A stretch of DNA of 64,000 nt from Punica granatum (taxonomy: Eukaryota > Streptophyta > Magnoliopsida > Myrtales > Lythraceae): the NCBI RefSeq assembly GCF_007655135.1, contig NC_045128.1:38639885-38703884 (forward strand). The letters are read 5' to 3'. The notes under the pieces are model-generated. The model ran no database searches, had not been told where the DNA came from, and was given only the letters and a program-made list of their open reading frames with translations. Positions 8,902-18,354 of the stretch are shown one piece after another. The stretch's first letter is position 1; every line of letters begins with the position of its first letter. A program made the position numbers and the translations under genes.

Positions 8902-11550
8902 CTAATAGGTCTGTAGTCTGCCCCGGTCGGCCCCCCCAATGACCTCACATCTAGATGATACTTCTGGTAAAATCTCTATCGCCTCACACCCATGAATGAT
9001 TAATAACTTCAACAATGCCAATCCTGTGAGTTCAGGGATTTGTCGAAGTCGCTTGCAGCAAGCCAGATTCAGTTTGTCTAACTTACACAACGATGATATA
9101 TCTGGTAACATCTCTATGGCCCCACATCCGGAAATGTCAAGTATCTTCAATGATGCCAATCCTGTGAGCTCAGGTATTCGTCCAAGTCGTTCGTTGTTAG
9201 CCAGACTTAGTTGTTCTAACTTACGCAATGAGGATAGATCCGGCAACATCTCTATCCCTACACACTTACGAATCTCTAGTATCTCCAATGATCTCAATCC
9301 AGTGAGTTCAGGTATCTGGCCAAGTCGTCCGCAGCTAGCCAGAGCAAGTTTTTTTAACTTTTGCAACGATGATAGTTCTGGTAACATCTCTATCGCGTTG
9401 CAACCATGAACCTCAAGCATCTCCAATGACGTCAATCCCGTCAGTTCAGGTATCTGGCCAAGTCGTTCGCAGCCGGCCAGCGCAAGTTTTTTTAACTTTT
9501 GCAAGGATGATAGTTCTGGTAACATCTCTATCGCGTAGCAATCCTGAACCACAAGCGTCTCCAATGATGTCAATCCCGTAAGTTCAAGTATCTGGCCAAG
9601 TTGTCCGCAGCAAGCCAGCTCAAGGTTTTTTAACTTTTGCAACGATGATAGTTTTGGTAACATCTCTATCGCATTGCAACTCTGAACCCTAAGCGTCTCC
9701 AATGATGTCAATCTCGTAAGTTCAGGTATCCGGCCAAGTCCTCTGCAGTAAACCAGCACAAGTTCTTTTAACTTTTGACACGATGATAGTTCTGGTAACA
9801 TCTCTATCGCACCGCAACCACGAACCTTAAGCGTCTCCAACGATGTTAATCCCGTAAGTTCAGGTATCTGGCCAAGTCGTCCGCAGCCAGCCAGCGCAAG
9901 TTCTTTTAACTTTTGCAACGATGATAGTTCTGGTAACATCTCTATCGCGTCGCAACAATGAACCTTAAGCGTCTCCAATGATGTCAATCCCGTAAGTTCA
10001 GATATCTGAAGTCGTTCGCAGCGAGCCAGCACAAGTTTTTTTAACTTTTGCAGCGATGATAGTTCTCGTAACATCTCTATCGTGTCGCAACCATGAACCT
10101 CAAGCGTCTCCAATGATGTCAATCCCGTAAGTTCAAGTATCTCGAAGATATGTCCCTGGCCAAGTCGTCCGCAGCGAGCCAGCAGAAGTTCTTTTAACAA
10201 TTTGCAGTCCCTGATCGATAAAGTTCTCAATGTGTGCAAGCTACTCAGGGCCTGAATTTCTACCAGATTATCACAGCTTCTCACTGTTATGTCTCGAATC
10301 CACTTCAATTCCGACAAATTTGGCAATCTTTTGCACTCCCAGCCTTCCACCCACAAGTAAGATAAAGCCGATAGACTCCCAAGGCCATCCAAATTAGCTA
10401 AAGGACTCTTGACCGTTAACTTTTTCAGTGATATCATTTTTTTCAACCCTGGAATTTTTACAATCCTGCGGCAATCCCATAGTAAGAATGTGGACAGCTT
10501 TTTCAACTTTGATAAATTCGGTAATCTTACAAGCGAAGAAAGGTGTGAGAGCTGCAAACCACGGAGACTTGATGGAAGTTGAGGGAGTAATTTAAGTCCT
10601 GGATAATCTCCAATTGAAAGTCCTTTAAGCTGAGAAAGGGCACCAATCTCTTGTGGAATTTGGGTGACATTATAACATTGAACAATCTCCAACTGATTTA
10701 GGTTAACCAAACCTGCTAAATTCGCGAGTACAGTCACTGGAGTTGGACATGTGACTTTGAGATTGACCAGGCTGAAAGGAAGCTCAGGGAGAGTCCGCAG
10801 TTTGGTGCACCTCTTGAAATCAAGAGTTTGGAGATGAGAGAGCCCATGGATACTCAACGGGAGTTCATCTACATTCGTATAGCCTAACCCCAAGACTCTT
10901 AGAAAGGTTGGGCATTTGAGTTCGAACGGAACTGCTCCAGCCAACCTTCGGCAGTGGGAGGCATTTAGTACTTCTAGCTTTTGTAACTTCCAGAGAGAAT
11001 GAGGGAAACTCCTCACTGAACTGTGACTTATATCGAGCACTCGCAACTTGCTCAAGTATCCAACAGAATCAGGCAAGTGCCGAACACTTGTGTGTGATAA
11101 GTTCAGCTCTTCTAGCGACTGCAACTCTCCAATGGACGATGGGATTTCTCTTAGTGACCCACAATGATTCAAAAACAAGTGCTGCAATTCCTTCAAGCAT
11201 TCTATCGAAGCAGGGATCAAAGTAAGTGACCTGCACCATTTGGCACTGAGAATTTTAAGAGATGCCATACCTGCTGACATAGGTATTTCTTGTACTAGTG
11301 TTCCATCAACGACAAGCTCAGCCAATGATGACAGAGAACCCAACTCTTCAGGCAGCTGCTCGAGGCTGCAGCAGTTCTTCAGACTCAGGGACTCAAGACT
11401 GGTAAGATGCCCAATTGATTGGTGAACCGCAACTAATGCATGGCAACCGTCAAGTATTAATTTTCTGATAGGTGGAAATGAGAAAAAATGAGGAGTTCCT
11501 GTTAATTCTTGGCAACCCGTGAGATTAACAACTTCCAGCTTCTTGAGAAC
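8902..11550 (-). CDS. TNL-B exon 4 (main LRR domain)
   Basis: This exon encodes about 880 residues of leucine-rich repeats, the surface that usually determines recognition. It begins after the acceptor TTTTGCATCAG with VLKKLEVVNLTGC and ends at TAG (8904-8902). The open frame extends upstream to 11661, but that part is intron 3. The N-terminal half holds irregular LRRs (for example LQKLEVLNASHCRRL and LSHLQTLDFKRCTKL). The C-terminal part is a regular array of nine 46-residue units. The end is abrupt (..VSSRCEVIGGADRG..), reads out of the repeat pattern, and may be a run-on past a lost donor. Confidence 0.8.
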   Translation of the reverse strand, partial: VLKKLEVVNLTGCQELTGTPHFFSFPPIRKLILDGCHALVAVHQSIGHLTSLESLSLKNCCSLEQLPEELGSLSSLAELVVDGTLVQEIPMSAGMASLKILSAKWCRSLTLIPASIECLKELQHLFLNHCGSLREIPSSIGELQSLEELNLSHTSVRHLPDSVGYLSKLRVLDISHSSVRSFPHSLWKLQKLEVLNASHCRRLAGAVPFELKCPTFLRVLGLGYTNVDELPLSIHGLSHLQTLDFKRCTKLRTLPELPFSLVNLKVTCPTPVTVLANLAGLVNLNQLEIVQCYNVTQIPQEIGALSQLKGLSIGDYPGLKLLPQLPSSLRGLQLSHLSSLVRLPNLSKLKKLSTFLLWDCRRIVKIPGLKKMISLKKLTVKSPLANLDGLGSLSALSYLWVEGWECKRLPNLSELKWIRDITVRSCDNLVEIQALSSLHTLRTLSIRDCKLLKELLLARCGRLGQGHIFEILELTGLTSLETLEVHGCDTIEMLRELSSLQKLKKLVLARCERLQISELTGLTSLETLKVHCCDAIEMLPELSSLQKLKELALAGCGRLGQIPELTGLTSLETLKVRGCGAIEMLPELSSCQKLKELVLVYCRGLGRIPELTRLTSLETLRVQSCNAIEMLPKLSSLQKLKNLELACCGQLGQILELTGLTSLETLVVQDCYAIEMLPELSSLQKLKKLALAGCERLGQIPELTGLTSLEMLEVHGCNAIEMLPELSSLQKLKKLALASCGRLGQIPELTGLRSLEILEIRKCVGIEMLPDLSSLRKLEQLSLANNERLGRIPELTGLASLKILDISGCGAIEMLPDISSLCKLDKLNLACCKRLRQIPELTGLALLKLLIIHGCEAIEILPEVSSRCEVIGGADRGRLQTY
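8940..10140 (-). repeat. Nine-copy tandem array of a 138-bp (46-residue) double-LRR unit
   Basis: The coding unit follows the pattern ELTGLTSLETLxVxGC, then xAIEMLPELSSLQKLKxLxL and AxCxRLGQIP, two LRRs per unit. Nine copies occur head to tail. The central ones (about 9290-10080) are most alike at DNA level, and the C-terminal two or three are more diverged. The first carries a six-residue insertion (GHIFEI) and its boundary with the second lacks two residues. Such arrays arise by unequal exchange and change the solenoid length. Confidence 0.85.
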
Positions 11551-11645
11551 CTGATGCAAAAGAGACCATGAATGGATGAAGCAATAAAAACTTGCAGTCC
11601 AGTACGTGAAGTAAGAAAAGAAATGGTCAATACAATTTGTGAGAC

Positions 11646-11933
11646 CTGAACTGAGCTCCATCCAATCCAGTCCCTTCTAATGGCGCTTTTCGACAGGTCA
11701 AGGACAACCAAGTTCTTTAAATGTAAATCAGAGGGTATATTCAACAGCGTATGCCCGTGCCAACTTAGCCATTTTAATCTCTGTAGGCGCCCTTGAAAGT
11801 GTTCCTGGAAATTAGAGTTGCCTAGTTCAAGGAAAAGAAGCCTCGTTAACTTCTCAAATGCCTCACCCCTGAAACGTGTCTCTGCCTCCTTCAACCCGTG
11901 ATGTACGCAGATGGCTTTCACCTTTGATGTTCC
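11646..11933 (-). CDS. TNL-B exon 3 (start of LRR region)
   Basis: A 288-bp exon, same length as in TNL-A, starting GTSKVKAICVHHGLKEAE and ending ..WIGWSSVQ before the GT donor at 11645-11644. Phase 0 on entry (..LECGE|GTSKV). It contains the first LRRs (LKWLSWHG, LKNLVVLDLSKS). No lesion was seen. Confidence 0.8.
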
Positions 11934-11989
11934 CTGCTCAATAAGCAATTGCAATGAAACAAAGAGAAATAATCATGATAATTGAAGTA

Positions 11990-13332
11990 AAAAAAAAAAA
12001 ATGTCCGCATAGCTGACAAAGATGACAAAGTGGAAGTTTTCCATGAACCAAGGCATGTGAGAGCTTCAGCTTTAGGGGTTCAAAGAGCTGTTCAAATGGT
12101 TCAGGGAATAGGAAGTCGAGGAAAAATAGAAGGAAGTTCGGGGGGAAAGAGTCCCCCTCTCACAATGGAATAAGGTGGGTATAATGAGGAATATATGGCT
12201 TATTCTTACTTGTGCAGGATACTTATGGGTGGCCTGGGTGCACTGTTACCTTTTGAGAGGTCAATATTTTTGGACAGTTAAGGTCCCTAGTGACTGCTCT
12301 TGGAGTTGGAGGAAGATACTTCAGCTCAGGGATCACATGAGGCCTTTGATCAGTTACAAGCTTGGGGCAGGTAGTAATGTATTCTTTTGGCATGATGCAT
12401 GGCTTCCCGTTGGCCCTCCGATTAGATATTGTACGAATGATCTTTGCTTGTTTCCCCTCAATTCCTCGGGATTCTAAGGTAGTTGCAGTGTATAGAAGGG
12501 GGCAATGGCATTGGCCTAGGACTTCGAACTCTCAAAGAGCTTATATTATGGACATGGCAGCAAGAATATCCACCTCTCACAGGGATGCAGTCATATGGAG
12601 ACCGGATAAAAGGGAAGCTTCACCTCTAAAAGTGCCTGGGAGCACACTCGTGAGAGAAGCTGTAGTGTTGAGTGGTATGGTTCACAGGTCATGTACCTCG
12701 GGTGTCTTTTATTTGTGGGCTAGCTTGGATGAACAAACTTGTCACAAGGGATTGGTTACTCAAATGGAATACTTCAGTCCAAGCAAGTCATTGCGAATTT
12801 TGTAAGTGACAGCTGGAGACGCGAGAGCACCTTTTCTTTTCCTGAGATGTCACTAAAGGAATATCGAGGAGTGTGCTTGGCAGAGCTGGTATTCATAGGA
12901 ATGTAGTTGACTGGGCCTCGGAATCAACATGGATCATCTCTCAAAAGGGTAGGACTCTTGATGTTATTATTAAAAAGTTGCGTTGGAGTTACTATGTCTA
13001 TTATCTGTGGCTAGAGAGGAATAACCGGATCTTTCAAAATAAATCCAAGACAGTAGCAGAGATGGTTAATCAAGTTGTTTTTGCTGTCAAGATGAAGATC
13101 ATGAGACTACCAAAGCCTCAGTTTAAGCTTTTGAGGTCATCCTTGGCTGGAAATCTAGGAATTGAAGCTTCTATGTTACAATTTTGAGTTTTTATAGTTG
13201 TTATTTTGTTGTTTGCTCAGTTGTTGAGCTCTGGTTCTGTGGTGTATTTGGTAAACATCTTTTTTACATATTTTTTGAGTTGAGCAATGTAAGGTTTCAA
13301 CATGGTTCCCAAAAAAAATAAGGGGGAAAAAA
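11990..13332 (+). mobile_element. 5'-truncated LINE (zf-RVT type) in TNL-B intron 2, antisense to the gene
   Basis: Plus-strand frames between about 12165 and 13187 encode the C-terminal part of a plant L1 ORF2: WNKVGIMRNIWL, GYLWVAWV, CSWSWRKILQLR, FWHDAWLPVG, then a Cys/His-type tail ending RLPKPQFKLL. They align with the LINE at 39.2-41.0 kb (WNKVCVLKNLW, SLWVAWV, CSWNWRKLLQLR). The reading frame is broken by several shifts and stops. An A-rich tail follows at about 13308-13330. TNL-A lacks the segment in the same intron, giving an empty-site control. The target duplication is blurred by A-runs on both sides. Confidence 0.8.
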
Positions 13333-13404
13333 ACTAAGAAGCGCAGTCCTTCTTGCTGAATATAATACTTATTGGTGAGCAAGATATGCTTAGTTAAGCT
13401 TTAC

Positions 13405-14500
13405 CTCTCCGCATTCCAGTACTTCGATTGCATCTTCATAGCGCCATAGCCTGCTCCGCTCTTCTGGTTCACCATAGTTTTCTTGACGGACGATTTCCCT
13501 ACCAAGATCCTTAACTTGATCATGCATCCACACCTCCTTATCATCTCCAATTTTAATCAGTGACCTCAGACATAAGTCCTGAAGTGCACTTTCTGGTGAA
13601 AATCCACAAGCTTTAAACATGTGAATGAGAACCCTGTTATCCATACCAGCGTAAAGACATGCAATGTCCAGAAATATTTCCCGTTCGTCGTGATTTAATG
13701 CATCAAAGCTGATCCTCAATCTATCTTGGACGCTTTGTTCTTTTCTCAACCGGTCTAATGCCTCTCGCCAAATATCTTCCTGTAATTTGGAAGATAGATA
13801 AGAACCTAAGACCTCAATAGCTAGAGGAAGTCCTCCAGTTGCCTTTGCAATTTGCCAAGACAGATCAGCAAACTCAGCAATTGGAAAATTCTGCCTGAAT
13901 GCATGCTTGCAAAATAGTAGGAAAGCATCCTCCTGATTCAGTTCTGTGACTCTATAGATTTGATCTCCTCGAGATTCGTCCAGAACACTTATGTTTCTGG
14001 TTGTAACAAGGATCCAACTTCCCGGAGCACAGAAATGAAGATCTGGTAAGAGGTTGCTGAGTTGTTCGCTCCGATCGACATCGTCATAAACAATGAGCAC
14101 CTTTCTGTAGCGAAGCCTGTCTTTGAGCACGCCTTTTCCTCTATCGACATTGGCAATTTCTTCATGCTTATGCCTTAGTATGTCTAGGACAAGCTGTCTT
14201 TGCAAGGACTCCATGCCATTGGGTGGCAATGATTTCTCTCTGATATTACCAAGGAAGCTACAATGTTCAAATTGATCCATGAGTTGGTTATAGACCAACT
14301 TCGCAATTGTGGTCTTCCCAACACCACCCATTCCACAAATCCCGACAATTCTTACATCTTCTGTTCCCATGTTTAGCAAGTCCATAACTTCGTCCACGTG
14401 ATCATCGACTCCAACCAAATGGTCAGACACACCAAGACGGGGTTTATTCAATTGTTTCCAGACTTCTGAAACTCTCTCTTGTACTGACTGCCCTTGATAT
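13405..14500 (-). CDS. TNL-B exon 2 (NB-ARC ATPase domain)
   Basis: 1096 bp, open throughout. Motifs: P-loop GMGGVGKTTIAKLV, kinase-2 KVLIVYDDVD (Tyr in place of the Leu of TNL-A), RNBS-B GSWILVTTRN, ATGGLPLAIEVLGS, FLDIACLYAG and VWMHDQVKDLGREIV. The acceptor is TTTTCCAG at 14508-14501 and the donor is at 13404-13403. It is clearly paralogous to TNL-A exon 2. A Met at 14511 just outside the exon is intronic if splicing is canonical, but could start a product lacking the TIR if an internal promoter were used. Confidence 0.85.
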
Positions 14501-14634
14501 CTGGAAAACACGGAGCCATTTTCTTGTCAGAGACTCTCCTCGAGTAAAGAATTAACGGCAAAATGTTGTCAAGTTTTGATAAAACTAGCCCATAGAAAGA
14601 GGTATGCTAGAGAAGTCCCGATATAAAGGATTAC

Positions 14635-15154
14635 CTGTTGGGAACTGTTAGATCCCATCCCTTCAAATTCCCGAGCACCGAAAGAGCAGTCCTCCACTCT
14701 TCCACGGTATCCGAGGAATGATTCTTCATATGGTCAGTGAAGGCCAGAGCGTAATCATTACATCTCCCGTCTGGTGCCGAACTTCATTCGGCGTGACATC
14801 ATGGAAAACTGGCAGTACCGTTTGCTTTGTTGCTTCCATGCATTTGATCATCTGTGCAGCCTCCTTGAGGCACCACTTGCTCCGAGCATAACCTCTGGAG
14901 AAGATGGGAATGGAGATTTTCGACTGTGTGATAGCTTTGAGAAGCTCGGGGCCAATCTCCTCACCTTTGCGGAGCTCTTCATCGTCCCTGAAGACACGGA
15001 CGCCTGCAGTGTTGAGAGCATGGTACAAGTGATCGGTGAATGTCGTGCGTGTATCCGGTCCCCTGAAGCTCAAGAAAACTTCGTATTCGTATCCTGCCGG
15101 AACTGGGATGGAGGAAGAGGATGAGGAGCTGCTAGGAGCGCGACGATCGGCCAT
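14635..15154 (-). pseudogene. TNL-B exon 1 (TIR domain) with a 5-bp frameshift
   Basis: It starts MADRRAPSSSSS and has the TIR box YEYEVFLSFRGPDTR and SKWCLKEAAQM, keeping the expected catalytic Glu. After VRHQTGD the frame changes to VMITLWPSLTI and stops at 14726. Compared with TNL-A (QTGDDYGLAF) the DNA carries five extra bases here (GATG-TAATG-ATTAC on the minus strand). Downstream, the original frame remains similar to TNL-A up to the donor at 14634-14633. The lesion is therefore isolated and probably young. Confidence 0.8.
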
Positions 15155-15520
15155 TGTATTCTCTTGTAGATGAAGCAGGGAATCACGAAAGGCAGCAGAA
15201 AGATATCCTATGGCTTCTCACCAGTCACCAGGATTATTGAACCACTGATGATGGGCTTTCTGGTTCTTGCATAAAGTCCTTCCATGGTTAGTGCATAAAG
15301 TCGTGGTCAATGTCATCATGCGGAGAATTAAAAAAAAAAAAAAATCATGCTGAGAATAAATCAAAAGTCTTTCAGAACTGCTTGACCAGAACTAAAAAAT
15401 GGAAAGAGGACAGAGAAAGTCGAGCGAGTTGGTGCAATCTCATGCCCGTTGGGCTCAGACACGAAAATGAAGCTGTTTACGGATGAAGCCCATTGGGCCG
15501 AATTGCTGAGACCGAGAAGT
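15155..15520 (-). promoter_or_regulatory. TNL-B 5' flank with conserved GAAGCCCATTGGGCC site
   Basis: The sequence around 15400-15500 matches the TNL-A flank: an AGAGAAAGTCGAGC stretch, GACACGAAAAT, and the GCCCATTGGGCC palindrome at 15488-15499, about 340 bp upstream of the start codon. A poly(A) run lies at 15330-15343. This is the proximal promoter by position; no TATA box is obvious. Confidence 0.4.
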
Positions 15521-16312
15521 TGGGCCTATTTTGTTAATATTCAGGTGTAAGCTCTTATCTTCCCAACCCAAGGGCTACCTTTTGCTGTCTTTAGAATTAA
15601 CAAATCAACCAATCCACTTGATTATTTATATTTACCTCTATATCTATATTACAAATTGAAAAAAAGTAAGTAGCTGGTTAACTTTCATTCTGTCAAAAAT
15701 AACAATTGTTAAAAAAACATAAAGTTTATCAACAATCATTTTTCGGTGAAAAACCTTAACAATGATAAGATTATAAGGAAGTTAAAGATAAATTGATAAT
15801 TTTTAAATATTTTGTTAATTCACAGTTCACAACTCCTCTCGTTCTCTCTCTCTCCGCCTCCTCTCTCGCCAATTCACATCATTCCCCTTCTATTTTTCTT
15901 TTTTTCAATTTCACTAATTGGTAATTAATTAACGACGGGTTTGGGCTTTACTAGATACTTTAAAAAAAAATGAATATCATAAATGTTTGTGTAACTTCAT
16001 GCTTAGCGTGGGTATAGTTCAATTAATACATTAGAGAATGGGGAAATTTTATGATGTAATCGATAAAATTGGTTGCACCATACAATTACTTAAATTACTA
16101 AATATATGAGTAAAAGTTAAGTATTTTACTAAAAAGTTAAGTAAAGTTTCCGAAATCCGTGTATTTTATTTCACATTCATTTATAATTTATTTCAAGATG
16201 TGTAATTTACTTTGGAATCTGAGTAAATTTATTTCTTTTGGTAGTAATTTACTTCATTTACTAGAAATTCAAGTAACTTACTACAAATTGGGGTAATTTA
16301 TTTTGATTGTAT
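15521..16312. other. Intergenic AT-rich DNA
   Basis: Low-complexity, AT-rich sequence with a pyrimidine-rich patch (CTCTCTC around 15838-15870) and repeated AGTAATTTACTT-like words at about 16090-16300. No gene or element ends were seen. Confidence 0.5.
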
Positions 16313-16854
16313 TAGGAGTGTGGGGGTCCGAGTACCCCTTCACTTTCACGATATCCGGACCCTATCCTATAAGGGACAGGTTCTAAGATTTGAAATTGGA
16401 CCTTACCATGTTGAGTCTTGGAACCGAAACCTATATTATACCATAGGTTATTGGTACCATGTTGAAATCTGTAAATTTTTTTGTCTTGCTAAATAAAACT
16501 GAAAATATCTCATCCATAATCAGTGATCACACAAAATAGAATGTCGACATAAATTTATATATTTTTTTAAAATTAGTGATTATATTTTTTAAATATAAGA
16601 ATATCTAAATATAACTATATATATATATATATATATAATGAGAGAAATTATTCTCCAGGTCCGGATATCGGTTCCGATTCCGATTCCAATTCCGATTTTG
16701 GATACCCTATATGCAAGAACTAGAATCGATTTTTACCAATTCCTTATTTTAATACCCGGACCCTACTTTATTTTCAATACGAGCTACCGAACCTCACCTT
16801 AACAGGTAGGTTCCGACCGGTTTCGAATATACTCAGTATCCGTGCACACCCTTA
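16313..16854. mobile_element. hAT-type MITE with 8-bp target duplication GATTGTAT
   Basis: The element is 542 bp. It starts TAGGAGTGTG and ends CACACCCTTA (inverted: TAAGGGTGTG), a short inverted terminal repeat of the plant hAT TAGGGGTGTGCA kind. The flanks are GATTGTAT at 16305-16312 and at 16855-16862, a perfect 8-bp duplication as expected for hAT. The interior has (TA)n at 16617-16637 and no transposase frame, so it is non-autonomous. Confidence 0.85.
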
Positions 16855-17856
16855 GATTGTATGGTACAATTGATTCAACAATAGACCTTCCGAGAGAATG
16901 AGAGTTGAATGGAAATGTTCAAATGGAAGAATAAAATTTGGAGGAAGAACATTATTCATTAAGAAAACCTTCGATCATATATGGAATGTCCAAATGCAAA
17001 AAAACGAAAATCCTGAGAAGTCCTTACGTTGTACCCCTCCTTAAAAAATTACCCAAAAAAACAAAAATCCCATTATCATATTAACAAAATTTCCCATGCA
17101 TGTTCCCATGTAAATCCTTTCCTTCTATTTTGTTGGTTACATTTATGAACCTAATACAATGAAATAAAAATTTTGGTTACAATAGGACGCTCATGGCCCA
17201 ATACAAGGAAATGGAAAAGGAAATCTAAATAAAATATAAGAATATCTAAATATAACTATATATATAATGAGAGAAATTATTATCCAGGTCGAGGTATCGA
17301 TTCCGATTTCAATTCCGATTTTGGGTACCGTATATGCAAGAATTAAAATCGATTTTCACCGATTCCTTATTTTAATACATGGACCCTACTCTATTTTCAA
17401 TACGAGCTACCGGACCCCCACCTTAACAGGTAGGTTCCGACCGGTTTCGAATATACTCGGTATCCGTGCACACCCCTAGATTGTATGGTACAATTGATTC
17501 AACAATAGACCTTCCGAGAGATTGAGAGTTGAATGGAAATGTTCAAATGGAAGAATAAAATTTGGAGGAAGAACATTATTCATTAAGAAAACCTTCGATC
17601 ATATATGGAATGTCCAAATGCAAAAAAACGAAAATCCTGAGAAGTTCTTATGTTGTACCCCTCCTAAAAAATTACCCAAAAAAAACAAAAATCCCATTAT
17701 CATATTAAAAAAATTTCCCATGCATGTTCCCATGTAAATCCTTTCCTTTTATTTTGTTGGTCACATTTATGAACCTAATAAAATGAAATAAAAATTTTGA
17801 TTGCAATAGGAGACTCATGGCCGAATACAAGGAAATGGAAAAGGAAATCTAAATAA
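16591..17856. repeat. ~640-bp segmental tandem duplication (copies 16591-17231 and 17232-17856)
   Basis: Copy 1 and copy 2 are near identical over about 600 bp, both starting AAATATAAGAATATC and running through the right half of the hAT MITE, its flank GATTGTAT, and the following unique DNA to GGAAATCTAAATAAA. Copy 1 has a longer (TA)n. Because copy 2 carries the MITE end plus flank but not its left end, the duplication happened after the MITE inserted. Differences are scattered single bases. Confidence 0.9.
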
Positions 17857-17857
17857 A

Positions 17858-17950
17858 GGAGCACAGGTAGCCCCACCGATGAAAATCGAACCTGGAACCT
17901 CTAGATTATTAGGTGAGGGTGTTAGTCACTGCACTACACCCTCTTTCTCA
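17858..17950 (-). repeat. tRNA-derived SINE copy (S1)
   Basis: On the minus strand it reads GAGGGTGTAGTGCAGTGACTAACACC..AGGTTCGATTTTCATC. A box A-like TAGTGCAGTGA (17936-17926) and a box B-like GGTTCGATTTTC (17892-17881) have tRNA-like spacing. The same head-plus-tail text (tail ..CACAGGTAGCC/AATAAAGGAG) recurs elsewhere in the window. It is not a tRNA gene: no cloverleaf can be drawn. Confidence 0.65.
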
Positions 17951-18354
17951 TGAGATAAAAAGTTTTAATAACTAATAAATGAGCACGCATAATCCCATAA
18001 TAAGATTCAGACCTCATACCATGTTTCTCATCTTCTCCTTCTCTTTTTGCTTACCTCTATTCAAACAAATCATGAAATTGAGCCAACTCCTAAGATAGCA
18101 ATTTGCGAGTCACCATGAAGTAACCCCGACTGAAATTGAGATGCCTCTAGGCCGACACAACAATGTCGAAGAAACGGGTGAATTCAATTTCTAAAATCGA
18201 TTATATGTGCACTTGAATTCAATTATAAATTTGATGCACTTAGAATGCAATATGTCTAGCAAAGCCTAGCAAGTTCCCTTTTAGGAATGCCTAAACTAAG
18301 CGATAAGTTGTCTTAATAAAATATGAGTACTTGTGAACTGGTAGATAGTAACGC
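17951..18354. other. Intergenic, nothing recognised
   Basis: AT-rich single-copy-looking DNA between the SINE and the LINE fragment, with no coding signal. Confidence 0.4.

Larger units (their letters stand above)
8902..15154 (-). pseudogene. TNL-B: TIR-NBS-LRR receptor gene, right copy, frameshifted in the TIR exon
   Basis: There are four exons: TIR 15154-14635, NBS 14500-13405, linker/LRR 11933-11646 and a large LRR exon 11550-8902. Splice sites match TNL-A. Exon 1 is 520 bp against 515 bp in TNL-A: a 5-bp insertion around 14757-14761 (after the codons for QTGD) shifts the frame, which ends at 14726 after 142 residues. The exon 1/2 junction codon (AG|A) is intact, unlike in TNL-A, and exons 2-4 are open. 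Intron 2 is 1471 bp because of a LINE insertion, against 126 bp in TNL-A. LRR remnants continue downstream of the stop. If transcribed, the likely product is a truncated TIR. An alternative is a start in exon 2 giving an NBS-LRR protein. Confidence 0.75.

Noticed and set aside
8996..9581. Plus-strand repeated frames (VSSGI.PSRSQLA)
   Set aside because: They are the reverse complement of the tandem LRR units, with the same 138-bp period.
11551..11661. Met at 11661 as the start of a 919-residue LRR protein
   Set aside because: This part is intron 3 of TNL-B: exon 3 ends at a GT donor (11645-11644) and exon 4 begins after CAG at 11551; the upstream text is non-LRR and matches intron sequence of TNL-A.
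17858..17950. Possible tRNA gene
   Set aside because: Boxes A and B are present but the acceptor and anticodon stems do not pair; several diverged copies with a common tail show a SINE.
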